Positions 54,012-62,444 of a DNA stretch of 64,000 nt are shown piece after piece. Made by a program: the position numbers and the translations under genes. The DNA is from Hymenobacter duratus (GTDB taxonomy: Bacteria; Bacteroidota; Bacteroidia; Cytophagales; Hymenobacteraceae). Under the pieces are notes generated by a model. That model saw nothing but the letters and a program-made list of their open reading frames with translations, made no database searches and was not told the DNA's origin. Location of the stretch: positions 950,501 to 1,014,500 of the forward strand of contig NZ_JACWZZ010000001.1 of NCBI RefSeq assembly GCF_014698995.1. Reading direction: 5' to 3'. Each line of letters starts with the position of its first letter. Position 1 is the stretch's first letter.

Positions 54012-54419
54012 ATGACTGAAATCGCGCCGCCCGCGTCACGTGGCCGCTCCTTGGTGGGGCTGCCGCTGGCGTGGGCGGCGCTGGTATTGGTACTGACCCT
54101 GACGCCGGCCGAAGATATGCCGGTAACGCCCCCCTGGGAGTTGCTGTCATTTGACACGGCTGCGCATGCCTTCGTGTTTGTGGTGCAGGCGGCGCTGGCC
54201 GTCATCTCGGCACGCCGGCAGGCCCGCTGGCCCTGGCTGCGTCGGCAAGCATATCTGCTGCTGCTGGTCGCCTGCGTGGGGTTTGGCCTGCTGATAGAAA
54301 TACTCCAAATGACGATGAAGCTGGGCCGCCACGGCGAATGGTCTGATGCCCTCAGCGACGGACTGGGCGCGGCCATTGGGCTGCTGCTGGCCTATGCCGC
54401 CCGCCGTTGGTGGGAATAG
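54012..54419 (+). CDS. VanZ-like family membrane protein
   Basis: 135 residues with four membrane helices (LAWAALVLVLTL, AHAFVFVVQAALAV, YLLLLVACVGFGLL, GAAIGLLLAYAA). VanZ-like marks are LTLTP after helix 1, the DTAAHAFVF stretch and GLLIEILQ..WSDALSDGLGAAIG. The family can give teicoplanin resistance in Gram-positives, but Bacteroidota copies beside gcvH/sprA are of unknown role. It starts 26 bases after gcvH and ends 23 bases before the M28 peptidase gene, so likely one transcript. Confidence 0.88.
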   Translation: MTEIAPPASRGRSLVGLPLAWAALVLVLTLTPAEDMPVTPPWELLSFDTAAHAFVFVVQAALAVISARRQARWPWLRRQAYLLLLVACVGFGLLIEILQMTMKLGRHGEWSDALSDGLGAAIGLLLAYAARRWWE

Positions 54420-54442
54420 CCCTGCTCAACCCTCACTGTCTG

Positions 54443-55825
54443 ATGATACCTTACGTCCCGATAAAGTGGTGGCCCGCTGTAGCCCTGAGCGTGGCACTGG
54501 GGCTGCCGCCGGCTCCGGCCGCTGCCCAGGACATGCCGCGCGTACGGCGCACTATTCAGGCCCTGACGGCTCCCGCTATGCACGGCCGCGGCTACGTGAA
54601 TAAGGGCGAGCAAAAAGCCGCTGCCTATTTGCGCAAGTGGTTTCAGGAGCTGGGCCTTCAGCCGCTTGCGCCTGACTTCACTCAGCCATTCACGTTGAAT
54701 GTGAACACCTTTCCGGGGGCTTTGAACCTAGAATTGAGCCTGGGAATGCTACGCTTTCCGGTGCTGGGGCATTCCCGAAAGCTGCGAGTAGGAGAGGAGT
54801 TTATTGCGGCCCCTGATTCCGGACCAGGCACGGTAGGCGGCGCGTTTTCGGCGGTGCCACTCGTGCGCTTCGATACGCTGGCTTTCACCGATCCGGCGGC
54901 GCAGCAGCAGTTGGTGCAGCGCCGCTGGCACCAGGGCGGCTTGGTAGTGCGTGCCGCCGACGAACAACGGCTGGCAACTCTGCCGCAGCCAGTGCAGCAG
55001 CATATCGATTCCGCAGCACTCCGGATTACGCTGGTACCGAAGCTCACCGCTTCACTGGCACCCCGGCAAGCCGGGCAGATGCGGTTGCAGGTGCTGGAAT
55101 CGGTGTGGAACAAAATACCCTCAACCGGCAGTGGCCCTACAGTAGCGCTGGTGGCCGCGCGCGTAGACGCCGTGTTGCAGCGCCAGTACCAGACCCAGAA
55201 TATCGTCGGCTTCGTGCCCGGCCGCGTGCAGCCCGATTCCTTTTTGGTTGTGACGGCCCACTACGACCATCTGGGTACCATGGGCCGCAAAGCGTATTTC
55301 CCGGGCGCCAACGACAATGCCAGCGGCACGGCCATGCTGCTGGAACTGGCTGCTCATTATTCCCGCCCCGAAAACCGCCCCGCCTATTCGGTAGTATTCC
55401 TGGCTTTCGGTGCCGAAGAAGCTGGCCTGGTCGGTTCCCGCTATTTCGTCGACCATCCGCTGGTGCCGTTGTCCCGTATCCGTTTTCTGCTGAATCTGGA
55501 CTTGCTGGGCACCGGATCCGAAGGGGCTACCGTCGTGAATGGTCGGGAGTTTCCGGCGCAATTCCAGTTGCTCCAGCGCCTCAACGACAGGAGCCACTCG
55601 CTGCCCAGCCTGGCCGCCCGTGGCCGCGCCGCCAACTCCGACCATTTTCCTTTCTCAGAGCGGGGCGTACCCGCGTTTTTCCTCTACACACGCGGTGGCA
55701 TCACGGCCTACCACGATGTACAGGACCGGGCCGAAACGCTGCCGCTCACCGCCTTTGCCGGCACCTTTGGCTTGCTGCGGGATTTTCTCAATACGCTGGG
55801 CGCATCATCCAGCCCGGCCCGATAA
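54443..55825 (+). CDS. Secreted M28 family zinc aminopeptidase
   Basis: 460 residues from ATG 54443. Signal peptide (WWPAVALSVALGL..AAAQ) then a small domain (about 30-240) with a PA-like insertion, and the M28 catalytic domain: VTAHYDHLG (ligand H273, catalytic D275), GANDNASGTA (bridging D291), FGAEEAGLVGS (catalytic and metal Glu), LNLDLLG (Asp ligand), and FFLYTRGG..YHDVQD (His ligand). All five ligands appear present, so it should be active on peptides in the periplasm or outside. No type IX sorting domain. Confidence 0.92.
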   Translation: MIPYVPIKWWPAVALSVALGLPPAPAAAQDMPRVRRTIQALTAPAMHGRGYVNKGEQKAAAYLRKWFQELGLQPLAPDFTQPFTLNVNTFPGALNLELSLGMLRFPVLGHSRKLRVGEEFIAAPDSGPGTVGGAFSAVPLVRFDTLAFTDPAAQQQLVQRRWHQGGLVVRAADEQRLATLPQPVQQHIDSAALRITLVPKLTASLAPRQAGQMRLQVLESVWNKIPSTGSGPTVALVAARVDAVLQRQYQTQNIVGFVPGRVQPDSFLVVTAHYDHLGTMGRKAYFPGANDNASGTAMLLELAAHYSRPENRPAYSVVFLAFGAEEAGLVGSRYFVDHPLVPLSRIRFLLNLDLLGTGSEGATVVNGREFPAQFQLLQRLNDRSHSLPSLAARGRAANSDHFPFSERGVPAFFLYTRGGITAYHDVQDRAETLPLTAFAGTFGLLRDFLNTLGASSSPAR

Positions 55826-55844
55826 GTTTGTGCGTACCGTAAAG

Positions 55845-55881
55845 CAGAAGCCCCGAAATGACCAGCATTTCAGGGCTTCTG
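55845..55881. terminator. Bidirectional terminator
   Basis: 16-base arms (CAGAAGCCCCGAAATG with CATTTCAGGGCTTCTG, one mismatch) around a short loop, between the convergent M28 and small secreted-protein genes. T tails are weak on both strands. Confidence 0.65.
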
Positions 55882-55908
55882 TATGGAAAGCGTAGGTGAG
55901 TCTGACGA

Positions 55909-56454
55909 CTAGCCGTTCGCTTTAATCGAGTTCATGATTTGCTTGGCAACGGTTTCCCATTCCGGCTTCTGGCGGTCGGCGCATGTGAAGGTGCACATCA
56001 GCAGCTTGCCCTCCACGTCAGTGAAGAAAATCAGCTGGTATACTTCGTGGCCAAGCTCGGGCTTCATCAGCTCGAGGTAGCCTACTTTGCGACCTGCAAT
56101 TTCCTTGACACCGTTACCGAACCACTTGGCTTCCTTGAATTGCTTCGAGTAAGTTTTGTAGAAGTTACCGGCGTACATGTCAATCATGTCCTGGTCGGCG
56201 GTGTTGTCGGTGTAAGTGAAAGAGATGCTGGCTTCCTTGCTGTTTGTGTAGATAACGCTCGGACGGCTCTGTGCTCGGGCATAGTTGAAATCCATCTGCT
56301 GCTCGCTCATCACTTCAAACCCTTTGGGAATGAGGATTTCGACCCGCTCGCTCAGCACGCGCTTCTTGATCAATTCTATTTCTGCAGCCGGACGGAATGC
56401 TGTCATCAACAGCATCAGGCAGAAGGTAACTGGAAAGAGTACTACTTTTTTCAT
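55909..56454 (-). CDS. Small secreted protein of unknown function
   Basis: 181 residues from ATG 56454 (signal peptide VVLFPVTFCLMLLMTAF); the longer frame to 56535 is not homologous. Mature part: a strand ERVEILIPKGFEVMSEQQM, a helix, KEASISFTYTDN, IDMYAGNFYKTYSKQ, VGYLELMKPE, YQLIFFTDVEGKLLMCTFTC and a final helix. The order beta-helix-beta with a central antiparallel sheet resembles DcrB/PsbP-like lipoprotein folds, but that is a loose impression. Base composition is lower in GC than the neighbours. Confidence 0.65.
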   Translation of the reverse strand: MKKVVLFPVTFCLMLLMTAFRPAAEIELIKKRVLSERVEILIPKGFEVMSEQQMDFNYARAQSRPSVIYTNSKEASISFTYTDNTADQDMIDMYAGNFYKTYSKQFKEAKWFGNGVKEIAGRKVGYLELMKPELGHEVYQLIFFTDVEGKLLMCTFTCADRQKPEWETVAKQIMNSIKANG

Positions 56455-56779
56455 ATGTCTAAAGGCTGAAAAAAGATGAATGACAATGCAAGTTTCGCCG
56501 ACGACTACACAAGGGCCAGTCTGTTCGGATAACACAATTTACGTAAGAAAATGTCAACTGCAAGCTGTTAGCGGGAAAATATTTTCGACTTGTTCCTTCT
56601 GTTGCTCTATAATCATCGAAAAGAATGAATCAGCAGCGTTTTTTAGATATAGAAAAAAATGAGTGTTTCTGGAATGATTCACGGATATCCTGTAAAATAT
56701 CAACAAGTTATAGTTAAAGCAATATTCTATAATTTACCCTAAAAGTTCAATTACGTTATAGCAGATGCTTGGTTTGCAC
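56455..56779. other. AT-rich intergenic region
   Basis: 325 bases, AT-rich (notably 56575-56760), an outlier in this window. It separates the small secreted-protein gene from yicC. It holds the putative promoter at 56535-56563; otherwise I see no gene or RNA structure. Confidence 0.55.
56535..56563 (-). promoter_or_regulatory. Putative Bacteroidota-type promoter for the small secreted-protein gene
   Basis: On the minus strand TTG, a 19-base spacer, then TAAATTG: close to the -33 TTG and -7 TAnnTTTG pattern of Bacteroidota primary-sigma promoters, about 80 bases before the start at 56454. One of the -7 bases deviates. Confidence 0.35.
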
Positions 56780-57676
56780 TTACAGAATGTTGTTGATCTG
56801 TTCCTTGATTTTTTCCAGTTCTTCCTTCATGCCTACGACTAAGTGTTGTACTACCGAATCGTTGGCCTTCGAACCTATCGTGTTGATTTCTCGACCTATT
56901 TCCTGCGAAATAAACGCTAATTTCTTTCCGGTGGGTTCTGGCAGATATACCGTTTCGGTGAAATAGTGCAAATGACTGACCAACCGCACTTTTTCCTCGG
57001 CGATATCCAGCTTCTCGATATAGAAAATCAGCTCCTGCTCAAAGCGAACCGGGTTAAACTGCTCACTGGTCGTGAGGTCGGCGAGGTGAGAGCGAAGCCG
57101 CTCACGCACGTTTTCAACACGGCTGGGGTCGTGGCGCTCTATCTCAGCCAACTGAATCCGAATGCTGTCGATATAGGCCAGAATTTCGGTGGTAAGCGTC
57201 TGGCCTTCGGTGCGGCGGAACTCGTTGGTGCGCTCCAAAGCCTCCTGTACCAGCGGCAATAGCTCGTCCCAGGTTATTTCGTCTTCTTCCTCGGCCACTA
57301 CCGGCAGCTCAGTTGGCAGCCGCAACGCGCCGGGTAGGGCCTTGGCAATTGCCGTCAGCTGCTCCAATGACGCGCCCGTGCGGGCGCTCAACTCCAGCAA
57401 CTCCTGGTAGGCAGTGGTCAGGACGGCTTGGTTGACTACGCTGCCCTGGGCCGCGGCGCCCCGGGCCCGCATGAAGTCGAAGTTAAGGTTGACTTTGCCC
57501 CGCACGAGAGTTTTGGTTACCAGATTGCGGATTTCCAACTCCCGCTCCTGCAAAAAGCGCGGCAGGCGCAGCGTGAGGTCCATCGATTTGGAGTTGAGAG
57601 ACTTTACCTCGACGGTGGCGGAGTAACGGTCGGTGTCGCGGTGCGCAACGCCGTAGCCGGTCATAGACTGGAGCAT
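56780..57676 (-). CDS. yicC: YicC/YloC-type endoribonuclease
   Basis: 298 residues from ATG 57676, giving the family N-terminus MLQSMTGYG. Further marks are VEVKSLNSKSMDLTLRLP, RGKVNLNF, VENVRERLRSHL, RFEQELIFYIEKLDIAEEKVRLVSHL in pieces and the C-terminal DUF1732 block KKLAFISQEIGREINTIGSKAND. E. coli YicC is an RNase acting on small RNAs; the role here is inferred. A frame extending to 57706 lacks homology. It has its own gap of 141 bases to the lipoprotein gene upstream. Confidence 0.93.
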   Translation of the reverse strand: MLQSMTGYGVAHRDTDRYSATVEVKSLNSKSMDLTLRLPRFLQERELEIRNLVTKTLVRGKVNLNFDFMRARGAAAQGSVVNQAVLTTAYQELLELSARTGASLEQLTAIAKALPGALRLPTELPVVAEEEDEITWDELLPLVQEALERTNEFRRTEGQTLTTEILAYIDSIRIQLAEIERHDPSRVENVRERLRSHLADLTTSEQFNPVRFEQELIFYIEKLDIAEEKVRLVSHLHYFTETVYLPEPTGKKLAFISQEIGREINTIGSKANDSVVQHLVVGMKEELEKIKEQINNIL

Positions 57677-57756
57677 GGCTGGGGAAGTATAGCAAAGAAG
57701 AGCCAAAAGTAACAGACGGCGCAGATACCCGCGTGCTGAAGCAGGCGCAAAAGCAA

Positions 57757-57784
57757 AGAAGCCGGAACGTACGTTCCGGCTTCT
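57757..57784 (-). terminator. Perfect 28-bp palindrome after the surface-lipoprotein gene
   Basis: AGAAGCCGGAACGT followed directly by its reverse complement. On the minus strand it follows the stop at 57818 by about 33 bases. Likely a terminator, though the T tail is short. Confidence 0.7.
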
Positions 57785-57817
57785 GTACTGGATGCTGCAC
57801 AGCAGCCAATTACTGCA

Positions 57818-59254
57818 TTAATAATCGGTGTTCTGCGGATCGAAGTTGGTCCAGCCTTGCGTCCAGTTGTCCGTGCCGTTGAAGGCGCCACGATAGGCAC
57901 CATTAGTAAAGAACGAATCGGCAGTTTTGCCGGTGAATACAGCCCCCGTCAGCAGCGACGAGCCGCTTTGTAGCGTAAAGGCTGGGCCACTCAGGTTGAA
58001 GGAGTTGGCATTCAGGCCCAGCGCCATCAGGCCGGTGCTGGCTACTACCGAGTTGTTCTTACCGGTGCCGTTGAACCAGCTTTGTACTTCGGCGTCGGTG
58101 AAGGCGCCGGTGCCGGTGTTGCCGGCCGCGCGGAGCGGCGTATTGGTGTTGGCCACCGTGATGCCGCGCAGGTCCAGGCCACCAGACTGCACGTTGGCCC
58201 AGGTAGAGGTGCCATCAAGGCGCAAGCCTTCAGGGTAGCCGGCGAATACCGAGTTGTAGATGCTGATGGAGGTGTTGCGGCGCAGGTGCATGGCCGACTG
58301 ATACACCCCGCTGCCGGATGCCTGCGTGGTAGGCGGCGTACTGGCTGTCACGAACACGCTCATGTTGCTGAACACGGGCGCTGTGAGGGGCAGGCCGGCG
58401 TTGGAGCCGCTGGCCGGGGTGCCGGGGTTGAAATTGTCTGACTCAAAAGCATTGGAGCCCGACTGGTCGGCGTACTGCGGGTCGCGCAGCGAGAGGCCGT
58501 ACTGAATCTTGCCGGTGAAGCCGAAGTCGGTGTCAAAGTCATCATCGAAGCCGCGGTAAGCCACCAGGTGCTTGGCATTCACGGTGCCCCCGAACCACTC
58601 ATAGGAGTCGTCGCCGGAGTAGGATACCTGCACGTAGTCGATTTGGGTGCCAGTGCCCACACCGTAAAGGGTCAGGCCGTTGATTTCGCTGTTGGCCGTA
58701 GTCGAAAGCGGAATGCCGGCAAACTCAATGCGCACGTACTTCAGGCTGCCTGAGTTGTCGGCGGCATTGGTGCCCCCAAAGTTGCCCCGGATGCCGCCTT
58801 CCATGTTCGTGCTCAACGACTGGTTGATGGGCGCGCTGCCTACCAGCACCACGCCGCCCCAGTCGCCGTAGCTGCGACTGCCCTTGGCTTTCGCCGACGT
58901 GAAAACGATGGGGTTGCTCTGCGTACCTTCTGCCATGAGCCGGGCGCCGCGCTCAACGATGAGGGCGCCTTTGGTGGTCTGGTCGCCGAAGATTTTGGTG
59001 CCGGGCTCAATGGTGAGCGTTGTGCCGCTGGTGACGTACACGAAGCCCTGCAATAGATATTTCTCGTTGGCCTTAAGCGTACGGTTGGCCGTTATTTCGC
59101 CCGACAGAATGACGCGCCCCGCGCTGTCGGTGGGGCCGCTGGGGTTGTCGGTTACTACTGGTGCATTGTCGTCGTTGTCCTCGCAGCTGCTGAGCGGTGC
59201 AGCACTGGTCAGGGCCAGCATAGCAAACAACAGCGTTTTCGGAAAGCGTTTCAT
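57818..59254 (-). CDS. Surface lipoprotein, beta-helix-like, partner of a TonB-dependent receptor
   Basis: 478 residues. Lipoprotein signal with LSSC (acylated C24) followed by EDNDD, an acidic stretch like the Bacteroidota lipoprotein export signal, so surface exposure is likely. The body is Gly/Ser/Asn-rich with repeated strands (ILSGEITANRTL, TTLTIEPGTKIFG, ALIVERGARLMAEG, NPIVFTSAKA, YVRIEFAG), the pattern of a right-handed beta-helix. It ends WTNFDPQNTDY. It lies 50 bases downstream of the receptor gene on the same strand, so the two should be one operon. Substrate unknown; it is not a SusD protein. Confidence 0.78.
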   Translation of the reverse strand: MKRFPKTLLFAMLALTSAAPLSSCEDNDDNAPVVTDNPSGPTDSAGRVILSGEITANRTLKANEKYLLQGFVYVTSGTTLTIEPGTKIFGDQTTKGALIVERGARLMAEGTQSNPIVFTSAKAKGSRSYGDWGGVVLVGSAPINQSLSTNMEGGIRGNFGGTNAADNSGSLKYVRIEFAGIPLSTTANSEINGLTLYGVGTGTQIDYVQVSYSGDDSYEWFGGTVNAKHLVAYRGFDDDFDTDFGFTGKIQYGLSLRDPQYADQSGSNAFESDNFNPGTPASGSNAGLPLTAPVFSNMSVFVTASTPPTTQASGSGVYQSAMHLRRNTSISIYNSVFAGYPEGLRLDGTSTWANVQSGGLDLRGITVANTNTPLRAAGNTGTGAFTDAEVQSWFNGTGKNNSVVASTGLMALGLNANSFNLSGPAFTLQSGSSLLTGAVFTGKTADSFFTNGAYRGAFNGTDNWTQGWTNFDPQNTDY

Positions 59255-59304
59255 AAAGGAAGGTTGGGTGAATGAAACAAATGGAGGATGATGACAGCTG
59301 GTGA

Positions 59305-62187
59305 TTACCAGGAGAAGATGAGGCCCAGGGTGGTGTTGGAGCCGCGGCGGAACGAGCGGTAAGCCGAGTCGCTGCTGGAGAACTTGTTGTTGCGGTCGGT
59401 GTCCTGCACCAGCTTCACAGGTTGGTTGAACACGTCCTGCCAGGCGGCGCGCAGCTCCCAGTGCTTGGCCAGGCGCTTGGTCAGGACCAGGTCAAGTACA
59501 TTGCGGGGCACCTCATACAGTGTAGGGTTGTCCTTGTTGCCGACGGCGAAAATGCGCGGGCCTACCACGTTGTAGAGCAGGCTCAACTGCGTGCCCCGGT
59601 CTTCGTCGTTGTAGTAAGCGCCCAGGTTGATGAGGTAAGGCGACTGGCTCTGGAGTGGGCGGGTCAGGGTCTGGGTGTCACTTACATCGGTGGGCAGTAC
59701 CCGGCCGCTGGCATCGGGCACGTTCAGCACGTCGCCTAGGTCAACCTGGCTGAAGATGTAGGAGGCATTGCCCACCAGCGACAGGCGCTGCAGCAGCCCC
59801 GACTCCGACAGCCCCGCCAGCGACTTGCGCACTTCCGCTTCCACGCCGTAGCTCACCGCCGATTTGGTGTTCACGAAGGCATAGTTGAGGCTGTTGGCGC
59901 CGCCCACCGACGTGCTCAGGTAGTTTTCGATGGGGTTGGCGAAGTGCTTGTAAAAGGCGCCCAGCGTCAGCATCTCGCCGGAAGTCGGGTACAGCTCCCA
60001 GCGCACGTCCACGTTCTGCACCTGGGCCGTTTTCAGGGCATAGTTGCCCTGCACGTCGGCATTCAGGTTGAAATCGTAGAAGCGGAAGGGGGCCAGCTCC
60101 CGGAACTCGGGGCGGTTGATGGTAGAGGCGTAGGCGGCTCGCACCAGCATCTGGTCGGTGAGGTTGTAAGACAGGTTGAGCGAAGGCAGCGGGCTGAACA
60201 AGCGGCGTCCGCCGTTGGTGAGGCCCCCGCCACGCAACTCACTGGTCACTACCTGGTCGTTGTATTCGCCCCGGAAGCCAACTACCCCTGTGAACTTGCC
60301 CAATGGCACGGTCAGGCTGGCGTAGCCGGCCAGCAGCGTATTGCTGGCGTTGTAGGAGTCGTTGGGGTCGGTGCCTTCCTGCAGCGAGAAGCCACCTTCC
60401 TGGCCCGTCAGGTTGCCGGGGCCAAACACCTGGTCGATGGTCTGTGTCCGTACGCCGCTGCCAGTCACGCCCGTGTTGCCCACGTTGGTGTAGCCGAAAT
60501 AGCGGGCCTTGAAGTCCCGGTCTTTGCGCTCGGCATACAGTCCGGCTTTCAGCTTGATACCGCCTTCCTCCTTCGTGGAGTCCTGCGTGAATTCGTGGAT
60601 AATGTTCAGCGCGCCGGACTCTACCCGCTCGTTCAGCTCGGAGAAGTAGCGGCTGGCTTCCGTCAGAACGGGCTGGTTGGACGTGGCCACCCCGAAAGGA
60701 GCGGGCGTGCCGTCGCCGTTGGTGGCGCCAAAGGGGCGTAGGTAGCGCACCCGGCGCCAGTCGGGCTCGGTGCGGTGCGTGTAGGCAAAGCCGCCCACCC
60801 AGTTAACGGTGGTTTTGTCGTTGGCCAGTTCGTGGTTGCCAATCAGCTGACCGGAGTAGATGCTGCGGCTTTCGTACCGCTCAGAAAATGCCCGCACATC
60901 GTTGGTGGCCACCGAGTCGGCACCCTGGCGCACCACGGTTTCGGCGGCTCCCAGCTGGTTGAACAGGTTCTTGAATTCCAGGGTGCTGCGGCTGTTCAGG
61001 CGCATCCAGAAGTTCTGCACCACACCCAGGCGCACCTCGTTGCTATAGGATTGGTCCTGAAACTGCGCGTCCACGGCGTTGCGGTCGGCGCCGTTCTCGT
61101 AGAACGTGAGTGTAGGGGCGGTGGCTACGTGGTAGTTGCCGTAGTTGAGGCTGGTAAGCGTGCCCACCTGTTTTTCGCCCAGCTCGAAGCGGCGGCCCAT
61201 GCTGAAGGACAGGCGCAGGTCGGGGGCCGCTTTGGCCGAGTTGATGGCCCAGTTGTTGGGCAGCTGGCGGGCATACGCCGCCCGGAGCGGGCTGGAAATG
61301 TCGCCGCTGAGGGTGCGGGGCCAGTTGCTGGGGATGGTGCGCTTGCCGCTGTCAAACCCCAGCCAGTCGTATTTGCCGCCCTCATACTTCTGCACGTCGG
61401 AGAAGGTGGTGTTGGTGCGGTAGCCGCCCTGCAGGCTGATGTTGGTGAAGTTTTCCTCGGGGGCCCGCTTCGTATATACTTTGATGACGCCGCCCGCGAA
61501 GTCGCCGGGCAGCTCGGCGGAGCCGGACTTGAAAATCATCATCCGGTCAATCACGCTGCTCGGAATCATGTCGAAGGCGAAGGCCCGCGTATCTACTTCC
61601 GAGCTGGGCGTCAGCACATCGTTCAGCATCACGGCGTTGTAGCGCTGCGTGAGGCCGCGCACCAGCACAAAGCGGTTGTCCTGGATGCTGACGCCGGGCA
61701 CGCGCCGCGCAATCTGGGCCGCGTCGCGGTCCTGCGACTTCACAATCTGCTCGGCCGAGACGCCGACAGCCACCAGTTGCGCCTGCCGCACCTCGCTGAT
61801 AACGGCCACCTCCGTGTTGGTGCGGCGCTGCGCCGTCACCACTACTTCGCCGAGGGCCGCCGACGAGCTGCTGAGCACGGTGTTGATTACGACCACCTTG
61901 CCGGGCTCTACCTGCAGGTTAGGAATGGTTTTGGCCGCGTAGGACACCGAGTTGACCACCAGCGAATAGGTGCCGGCGGGCACTTTCGTGAGCGTAAACG
62001 TACCGTCGAGGTCGGTGGCGCCGCCAATGGCAGTGCCCGGCACCCCCACGCTGGCCCCGATGACGGGCTCCTGCGTACCGGCGTCTTTCACCGTTCCTTT
62101 GATGGTGCCGGTTTGCGCCCAGGCGGCCGAAGTAGTGCCCAGCAACACCAGGAGCAGGGCCAGAAAACGAGTGAAGGTCAGGTTCAT
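59305..62187 (-). CDS. TonB-dependent outer-membrane receptor
   Basis: 960 residues. Signal peptide (LLVLLGTTSAAWAQ), then a carboxypeptidase-regulatory-like domain (about 27-105; GTIKGTVKDAGTQEPVIGASV), a plug domain (about 125-260; SQDRDAAQIARRVPGVS, FVLVRGLTQRYNAVMLNDV) and a 22-strand barrel with TGVVGFRGEYND and a C-terminal aromatic end (LGLIFSW). No classic TonB box is obvious. Paired with a surface lipoprotein instead of SusD, which argues against a typical polysaccharide-utilisation locus. Substrate unknown. No regulator or riboswitch seen upstream. Confidence 0.92.
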   Translation of the reverse strand: MNLTFTRFLALLLVLLGTTSAAWAQTGTIKGTVKDAGTQEPVIGASVGVPGTAIGGATDLDGTFTLTKVPAGTYSLVVNSVSYAAKTIPNLQVEPGKVVVINTVLSSSSAALGEVVVTAQRRTNTEVAVISEVRQAQLVAVGVSAEQIVKSQDRDAAQIARRVPGVSIQDNRFVLVRGLTQRYNAVMLNDVLTPSSEVDTRAFAFDMIPSSVIDRMMIFKSGSAELPGDFAGGVIKVYTKRAPEENFTNISLQGGYRTNTTFSDVQKYEGGKYDWLGFDSGKRTIPSNWPRTLSGDISSPLRAAYARQLPNNWAINSAKAAPDLRLSFSMGRRFELGEKQVGTLTSLNYGNYHVATAPTLTFYENGADRNAVDAQFQDQSYSNEVRLGVVQNFWMRLNSRSTLEFKNLFNQLGAAETVVRQGADSVATNDVRAFSERYESRSIYSGQLIGNHELANDKTTVNWVGGFAYTHRTEPDWRRVRYLRPFGATNGDGTPAPFGVATSNQPVLTEASRYFSELNERVESGALNIIHEFTQDSTKEEGGIKLKAGLYAERKDRDFKARYFGYTNVGNTGVTGSGVRTQTIDQVFGPGNLTGQEGGFSLQEGTDPNDSYNASNTLLAGYASLTVPLGKFTGVVGFRGEYNDQVVTSELRGGGLTNGGRRLFSPLPSLNLSYNLTDQMLVRAAYASTINRPEFRELAPFRFYDFNLNADVQGNYALKTAQVQNVDVRWELYPTSGEMLTLGAFYKHFANPIENYLSTSVGGANSLNYAFVNTKSAVSYGVEAEVRKSLAGLSESGLLQRLSLVGNASYIFSQVDLGDVLNVPDASGRVLPTDVSDTQTLTRPLQSQSPYLINLGAYYNDEDRGTQLSLLYNVVGPRIFAVGNKDNPTLYEVPRNVLDLVLTKRLAKHWELRAAWQDVFNQPVKLVQDTDRNNKFSSSDSAYRSFRRGSNTTLGLIFSW

Positions 62188-62444
62188 GCGGTTGAATTAT
62201 GCCGCAAAGCTCCTTCTCTAGCGTTACCTCATTGTCTCCCCATTATTACCAAATTATGAATGGCCCTCTGTTGCCTGCAGAACGCACTATATAGTATACA
62301 TAGAGCGAAAATAGGCGGGCTTTACTGTCTGACAATCAGAATTATCCTGCAAATACGTGGTGTTGGTTGCGGAACGGGTGAAAGGCCGGGCGCCGGAAAT
62401 CCGGTTATCTTTTCGGCTCCAACCGCCCACTTTTTCCTCTGCGA

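Noticed and set aside
60775..62259. A 494-codon plus-strand frame opposite the TonB-dependent receptor
   Set aside because: Antisense shadow; composition is His/Arg/Gln/Ala-rich and the receptor reading is certain.
62188..62444. Possible riboswitch upstream of the TonB-dependent receptor
   Set aside because: I looked for cobalamin or thiamine riboswitch core boxes on the minus strand and saw none; only AT-rich sequence.
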